From Saxidomus purpurata (taxonomy: Eukaryota > Mollusca > Bivalvia > Venerida > Veneridae): a DNA stretch of 64,000 nucleotides. Position numbers and translations under genes: made by a program. The notes under the pieces were generated by a model. That model had not been told where the DNA came from and did no database searches. It saw nothing but the letters and a program-made list of their open reading frames with translations. Where the stretch lies: NCBI GenBank assembly GCA_022818135.1, contig JAFMSR010000007.1, forward strand, positions 10,014,799 to 10,078,798. Direction: 5' to 3'. Shown one piece after another: positions 57,985 through 64,000 of this stretch (position 1 is its first letter; each line of letters starts with the position of its first letter).

Positions 57985-60900
57985 TGCAGATTCTGATTGG
58001 TCACATTATAACGAAGTTGGTTAGCAACGCGTCCATACCAACGGAAGTTCAAATCAAAAGTATACGACTACGTCGAAGACACTGAACTTTTCTCCAAGAA
58101 AATTGAAAAATATATATTCACTCAAGTTATAACTACATGTATATAGCATTAATGAATCAAATAATCGTTTTTTCCTCAAGCCTTTTAAGTAGGGGATAGT
58201 TCTCTGTTTTACAGCTCATTTAAAACCCATGCGCTCGCTCGTCCATTTTTGCCTTGTTAACACGCCAGTCATCATGAGGGTCACGAACATCTGCGTGTTT
58301 GATACTATCGGGTCATTCTACTGGATACTAAGTGTCTCTTTACATCAGTAAACTATTTTATCTAATATCATTATGACTCTTCTACATTTTTAAAGTATCG
58401 GGTAAAAAGTAAACAAAATAAATATGACGTATTATTCATTTATCGGCAATATAAATGACTGTGGTAACCAAAGTGACTCTTGTGAAGCCATGGCATGTCT
58501 ATCGTTGATGTTGCCGACTGTCATGAATCGTCAGTTTCTTTTATCGGTAACGTAATTGCTTTTTATAGCATCTTTTCGTGTATATATGTACGAAAGTCGG
58601 ACAAATATCTGATTTATGTACAAAGTATGTAAATCTCTCAGTCTTTAATTTCCGCCAGACAAACATTGCTACAGCCTCATATTGATTGCTTTGGCTATCC
58701 AGATAGATTTAGCAAACCATAACACCGGGTTGTGAATCAAACGGCGAATAGCATCACTATAATTACTGTACCAGCGACTGACGCAGTATGATGCTAAATC
58801 ATGATTAATGTTCATCACAACATTTTCTTCTGCGGGCGATTTTTTTCTCATACTAACTGTCTTCGATGACGACTAAAGTTAGTATATTAAATGTTGGCAA
58901 TTTCTTACTACAGTTGAAGTGCTACCTTCCGGTAATGTTGGTTTGGTAAATCATGTTCATTGGGCCAGTCCATGTCTTATTTGATAAAATACAGGTATTT
59001 TAGTAGGTTCATTGACACGATTATGACATGAAATTCAACAGTTATAACTGAATAGTTTTTTAAACAAAAATCTTGACATAACTGGTAATTCACTTACTTC
59101 ATTGCACACCCTTAAGTAAACTAGTAGATCGTAAAATTTATTTAAAAGGGATGTTTTGGTAATAGTTTAACATTTTGATAGCAATCTAAATGTAAGGCAG
59201 AATTGCGAAGGTGATAATTACTAACTTATTAACAGCTTTAAAGGAAAATTTATTGCTGAAGATCACGTTGATATATTTTCAAAATTATGAAGTTGAATTT
59301 CATGTTAATTGCTAGTTTCAAGCTCGCTAATACAACGCTTGGATTGTGGAATTTAATTACCGGGGTATTCAATACAATGAAACGAATAGCAACAAAACAG
59401 ACATTTTAGTTACAGGTCAGACTTGAACATTAACAGTTCCTCGTCTTTCATATTTACATGCATGCGCTTAACAAACAGAACGAAAGTGACAAAATGTTAC
59501 ATACATATAACATATAGCAAAAGAATATGATAAATTTTCGCATAAAGTACATTTTCGTTCACTTCTATCAATGCTTCTATGTCCAACAGTTTCAATATTT
59601 ATTTCGATGGGATGACAATCGTATCTTAGATATAATGTTCCTAAGTTTATTATTATTTAAATTGAATTATTGATTTAGAATTAACATATTGTCTCCGGCT
59701 ATTTGTATAAATGTTAAGTAATCTTCTTCGTAATATTGGTATAAATGATTTGATATCTACTGAGCTGGGCAAAAACAATTTGTAGGCACATGTTTTCTAG
59801 TGGATTTTAGGGCAAAGGGGAAAGCAGCAGATGAAATCTGGCGAGTCCTTTCCCACACAGTAAACAGTAACCACTGCCATCACAACTTTGGACAAAACGG
59901 AATGGGTATTGCAGTCAGGTAAAACAAATCTCCCTTAATTTTCAAATTTCGTTAGGTACAAATATGCATGGGATTCCTATTGTGCTTGTAAAACCACTAC
60001 TGGGATAGATACTGTAAAGGTACATATATTAGAAGCCCGTCATTTCACTGCATAATCAAGATTATCGACTATAATGGAATTTAATGAGCAAATGAAAATT
60101 CATAAAATATTTTCATGTGTTTGACAACGATGAGTACTTTTACCGTGCAATATATCTCATTCAAATTTATCATTTTCAGGTGTAGATAGTTAATTATTTT
60201 CTTGCCAAGCGACAGCGTCGTCAGTGAGGTGTTAAATGACATTGCAAACAACATTTATGAATGGTTTTGGACCATTTGATCAATTGATTGTAATGGCTTT
60301 TTCATTAGTGTAAACATTTTTCAAGCTGTTTCTCAAAGTTATTCAGGCAAAATTTCAAACTAAGAAATTTCATGTGGATCTTAAAACGAAAATACAACAC
60401 AACAGATATATTTAGGTACACTGCTAGTGAGATTAAGGTACCAAGGTCAAAAACATTAAAATTCTGACAACGAAATACGCAACTGCCCGACATACCGAAA
60501 TTTATGGTTTTGAACGAGCAGAAGAAACTTGCACATAAAAAGGACACGCAAAATTTAATTCCGTTCTCAGCGTTTTCGAGTCGCTAAACTGATACGGAAG
60601 GCCATTGGTCGTGTCCGGTGTTTGAAAACTGAACTAGAATATCATTTGCCCCTGTATGTTTTTGTTCGATTTTATTCGAAATATTTTTGAAAAACTTGCA
60701 ATTTTATCATAAATACAAGACTTTTTTCATAGCAGATGAATTTGCTGCAGACAACACCCATAACTTCCCTACCCCTCAGTTTTTATTGCAGTTTTGACAG
60801 TTTTAATTGTTTTTCATTTTCCAATCAATCTGTAGGCCCGGGCCTAATATGCCTCATAGCAGCTACTGGATTGTCGACAACACGATACTTGTAGTTCTTG

Positions 60901-62545
60901 CATTTGTAGTTTATTACAGGGCACAAGAAATGTCCGTGAAAGAACGACAAATGTCAGTGTCGTGATGGTGCGTATGTAAAGGTCATATTGGCGCTCTTAT
61001 TTTGTCGTTCTGGCATGCTGGTGCCCCGCATGCACGCCAACACGACGAAGAAGCGCACCGATACGTAGCTGTTATTAAAATATTTAAGGAATATAAGTTG
61101 GCCATGTGTACAGAAATTGGAACACTATTTGTCAACAAAAGTAAAAATCAATATAATATTGTAAGCCCGTTAAGGACTTAAATTAAGACACCCTTGAGGG
61201 GACGTTCTAATTTGAAATGAATATGTTTGTCTAATATTAAAACGCTGTATAGGCATCTTTTCTCCTTTGTTCTATTTATATAATTACATTTTCTTTGCCA
61301 TAACACTTATGTACACCAAGGCATATTTTATTGCTTAAACTTGAATTGAAATTGAATTATACGAGCAGGCGTTTTTTGTAATGGCACACTTGGTACATTC
61401 ACGTTTTGGCTACTTTCGGTTGTAATACGCTGTAGGTACGCGTCGTTGGTATACGTACAGGCAAACAGAATGTTAGATAAAATAACATAATAAGAAGGTA
61501 AACAACACAGTTTACACATTGGCCCACTTTCAGCTAAGTTCATCGAGCATGGTGCATATTTATAAAACCTATTGCATATTAGTATAAGGTTTATCATTTC
61601 CGTAAAAGGTTACTTCAAGGCCCATAAAGCAAACCGTTTTGAAATAGCGACTGATTTCTTTTTTTTTTTTTTCGTCAACGCGAAGCTCAACATTTTTAAC
61701 GAATTCTTCCTAAGATGTTTTAAACAATATACCTAGGTGTATGAATACCACATGCTCGTAGAAATTGATTTATGAATATGTGCAAAAGCCAGTTTTGAAC
61801 GCCGTTCAAAACAGTATTCACGTATAGGTTTGGCCTGTACGCGCATACGTTGGTAAAATGAAAACAGTTTTCAGAACGCAGGTTTAAAGCTAGGTAAAAT
61901 TGATACATGTCCAAGGGAGTCATTTTCAAGTTGTCGTTCTAAAAGTAGTCAGGTGCATATTGAAGACGCCTTGGACGTGTGAGATTTTCGATCGAGGTAC
62001 AAGGAGCTGTCGGTTACAAAACTTTGCCTTTAGACTTCAATAAACGTTACAGAAAAATAATTACGTAGGTTCCATACGGTCATTGTCACTATCTATGGGA
62101 AGGCCAAACCTGGTCTATGTGCAACCCGCAAAGTAACTACGCTATTTTGAACTAAAAATACGTTATGTCATGGTAGTTCAATCACTGTGGATATATGTGG
62201 AACATCGGTTTTACTGAAAATGGCAAAAGATAAGACATTGTAAAGTAGATACAAAACTTACATTCGTGTAACACTCATTCTATTTCATAAAAATAGATAC
62301 CATTGAATGAATAAGTTATTCATACTATCCACAAAAATATACGTGTCAGTTTCAATATTTCGCTGCTCAATAAGCCCATGTAAATTCAATAAACGGTGAG
62401 ATAGAGACTTCTGTCTCCTCTAGGAGGCCATTTTCCGTTACGTCTACGTTGTCAATTACGTCAACGTTTTCGCGTGCTGACGTTCTAGCGTTGCTGCACA
62501 GTTGACCGGAAATAGCCTCGATATGAATTTTCTGGCACACAAGCA
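57985..62545. other. No supported gene
   Basis: 4.5 kb without a recognisable exon. Minus-strand frames at 61328-61597 (89 codons) and 61720-61929 (69 codons) have no assignable domain. The stretch 60950-61060 is locally GC-rich and partly self-complementary. Confidence 0.4.
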
Positions 62546-62546
62546 A

Positions 62547-62573
62547 GTGTGCCGATATCAGTTATCGGCACAC
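62547..62573. repeat. Hairpin, 11-bp perfect stem
   Basis: GTGTGCCGATA, loop tcagt, TATCGGCACAC. It is followed by 'tacgtcacgtgatcg' and may be the tip of a larger decayed foldback element. Confidence 0.8.
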
Positions 62574-62950
62574 TACGTCACGTGATCGTTTTATCGGCCC
62601 ATATCACCGAAAATCAAGGCAAAGTTGATACTATATATAGTAACATATGCAATAAGACAATATAAGTAACGCCATAGCGACAAGTGTGCATTTGTCTGCG
62701 GGGCACCAACAAGCTGACACGCCAAATCCTTGACACAGACTTATTTGAATCTATATGAATCTAATAGAGTTCAATGTTTTAAGGCATCTAAAGAGTGATT
62801 TAGGCTCTATAGATCCGCTGCAAGAACAAAAGGCTTGTATTTTGAGATGACCTTCTTTTGCTCTGAAACCTCGAATACTATATCATAAGATGTTTTTTTA
62901 TGTTGCAAGGTACATATGTAAAGTTTAGTGGAATAGTGTTTTTTTTTTTT

Positions 62951-63180
62951 CGTCATCGTTCATGGTCGAATGGTTAGAGACACTGACTTGAATCACTTTA
63001 ACCTCTCATTTATTGAAGGTCAAGGGTTCGATCCATGCTACCGACCATGTCTCTTTATCAAAATTTATGTTAAACATTACATTTACTTACGAAGGATATG
63101 AGTCTATTACTGGTCTTTCCAGGAAGGATGGTTAGAAAAACTGGACGCCTGTAAATATGATTGAAACGGGCGTTAAAATC
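62951..63180 (+). mobile_element. tRNA-Ser-headed SINE
   Basis: 'ATGGTCGAATGGTTAGAGAC' (A box), 'gacttgaatc' (Ser TGA anticodon loop with one base lost), the variable arm 'cctctcatttattgaagg', then 'AGGGTTCGATCCATGCTACC' (B box), 'catgtctctttatc' and a body ending 'gaaacgggcgttaaaatcc'. A poly(T) run (62939-62950) precedes it. Confidence 0.8.
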
Positions 63181-63557
63181 CCAGGATTACATTTACAAGT
63201 AGCTCTCATTTTATTGAGAAAGATGTACCAAAACATTCCTAACTTTGTAAAATAGGTAAGTACCTATTAGAAATACAGTGCAGTATTTTTGCAGTGATAT
63301 TGCAAAAAATAAGAAAGGCTTTCTGGCAACTCTTTTTCTTAAAGAAATAACTTGAATACGAAATGAAGGCATATGTCAACATTATTACTATATCAGTGAG
63401 TTAAAAGAAATGCTGGGACATTCAACTCCTACAACAACGTTTTTTCATGTTTACATAGAGTCTAGTATGTGCTGCATATACATGTAACTGCTTTAATGAC
63501 TCTAACTAGCACTCGCGGCGAGTTATTGCCCTCAATAATGTTACAAAGCTGACTTAT

Positions 63558-63561
63558 TGTA

Positions 63562-63619
<58 letters not shown>

Positions 63620-63800
63620 TAGTCTTTATTTAACGAGGCAAACATATTTGGGCAAGCCCAATCTTCTATATGAGCCTTGTTGTCTGTATGGCAGCCTTTC
63701 TCAAGTTTTATGAGAACTGTGAGACTTGACAAGTATGAAATGCATGGATAAGAAGTGCATGACTTTCAATACAAACACACGCTGTGCACGTGACGTTAAA
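63558..63800 (-). repeat. (TAA)n tail and 3' end of a minus-strand retroelement
   Basis: A ~60-bp TAA array (63558-63619) followed by 'atagtctttatttaacgagg'. Read on the minus strand this is a 3' end 'taaataaagac' with (ATT)n tail, as at 45-330. The 63-codon minus-strand frame (Ile-repeat) is a by-product. Confidence 0.65.
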
Positions 63801-64000
63801 TTATCATCATAGTTTCAGTAAGAAATTTATCAAAGAGAGTAAAAACATGATACTCTATATAAATTCAAATTTAGTTCACGAAGTACAAGAAAAAACCACT
63901 GCTATTCAAGTACTTTAAAGCAACCAGTTTCTGCAAAATATTTACTAACTTAAAGGGTTGTGATACGTTGCCAATACAAACAGTTGATAGTAAGACACTA

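Noticed and set aside
61328..61929. Two minus-strand frames (89 and 69 codons) as exons of one gene
   Set aside because: No in-phase splice sites join them and no domain is recognisable.

Overview
The window looks like nuclear DNA of an animal, most likely a bivalve mollusc (inference). It is AT-rich and gene-poor, and the recognisable exons have GT-AG boundaries. Much of it is repeats of the kind common in bivalve genomes: tRNA-derived SINEs, foldback elements, 'tgaccttgacctt' and 'agctcgact' repeat families, and decayed non-LTR retrotransposons. There are no operons, rRNA genes or CRISPR arrays. No host gene can be identified to the level of a named orthologue.

Layout. 0-6.4 kb: LINE 3' ends, a frameshifted reverse-transcriptase remnant, a possible host gene of unknown function (3422-5124, two open frames overlapping by 4 nt) with poly(A) signals, then a tRNA-Thr-headed SINE. 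7-14.8 kb: two MITE-like foldback elements, an AT-rich minisatellite, two decayed LINE copies and a poly(A)/poly(T) block. 15.4-23.0 kb: the most complete structure in the window, a 7.6-kb PIF/Harbinger DNA transposon with matching termini and a CTG target duplication. It carries the C-terminal exons of a HARBI1-like transposase (+ strand) and an apparently intact six-exon Myb/SANT-like DNA-binding gene (- strand). SINEs, a short LINE and tandem repeats lie inside its introns. 23.16-24.25 kb: a single-exon class A GPCR on the - strand, the best-supported host gene, starting about 150 bp beyond the Harbinger end.

25-41 kb: a SINE, a 2.6-kb 5'-truncated LINE with candidate target duplications, a 0.5-kb minisatellite, a pogo/Tigger-like non-autonomous element, short perfect palindromes, a candidate first exon of a secreted protein behind a TATA box (36.9-37.1 kb), a possible housekeeping-type first exon (40.37 kb) and a large GTCGC-rich foldback element. 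41-64 kb: almost entirely repeats, including a cluster of unrelated palindromic elements (45.6-47.8 kb), microsatellites, three more SINEs, a mariner-like MITE, a 30-bp minisatellite open in many frames, and a perfect 72-bp direct repeat.

The only genes that clearly work together are the two Harbinger genes. In this superfamily the DDE nuclease and the Myb-like protein act jointly in transposition. Here the Myb gene reads through all six exons while the front of the transposase cannot be found, so this copy may now depend on another copy. Splice sites, strand calls and family names were read by eye and not computed.
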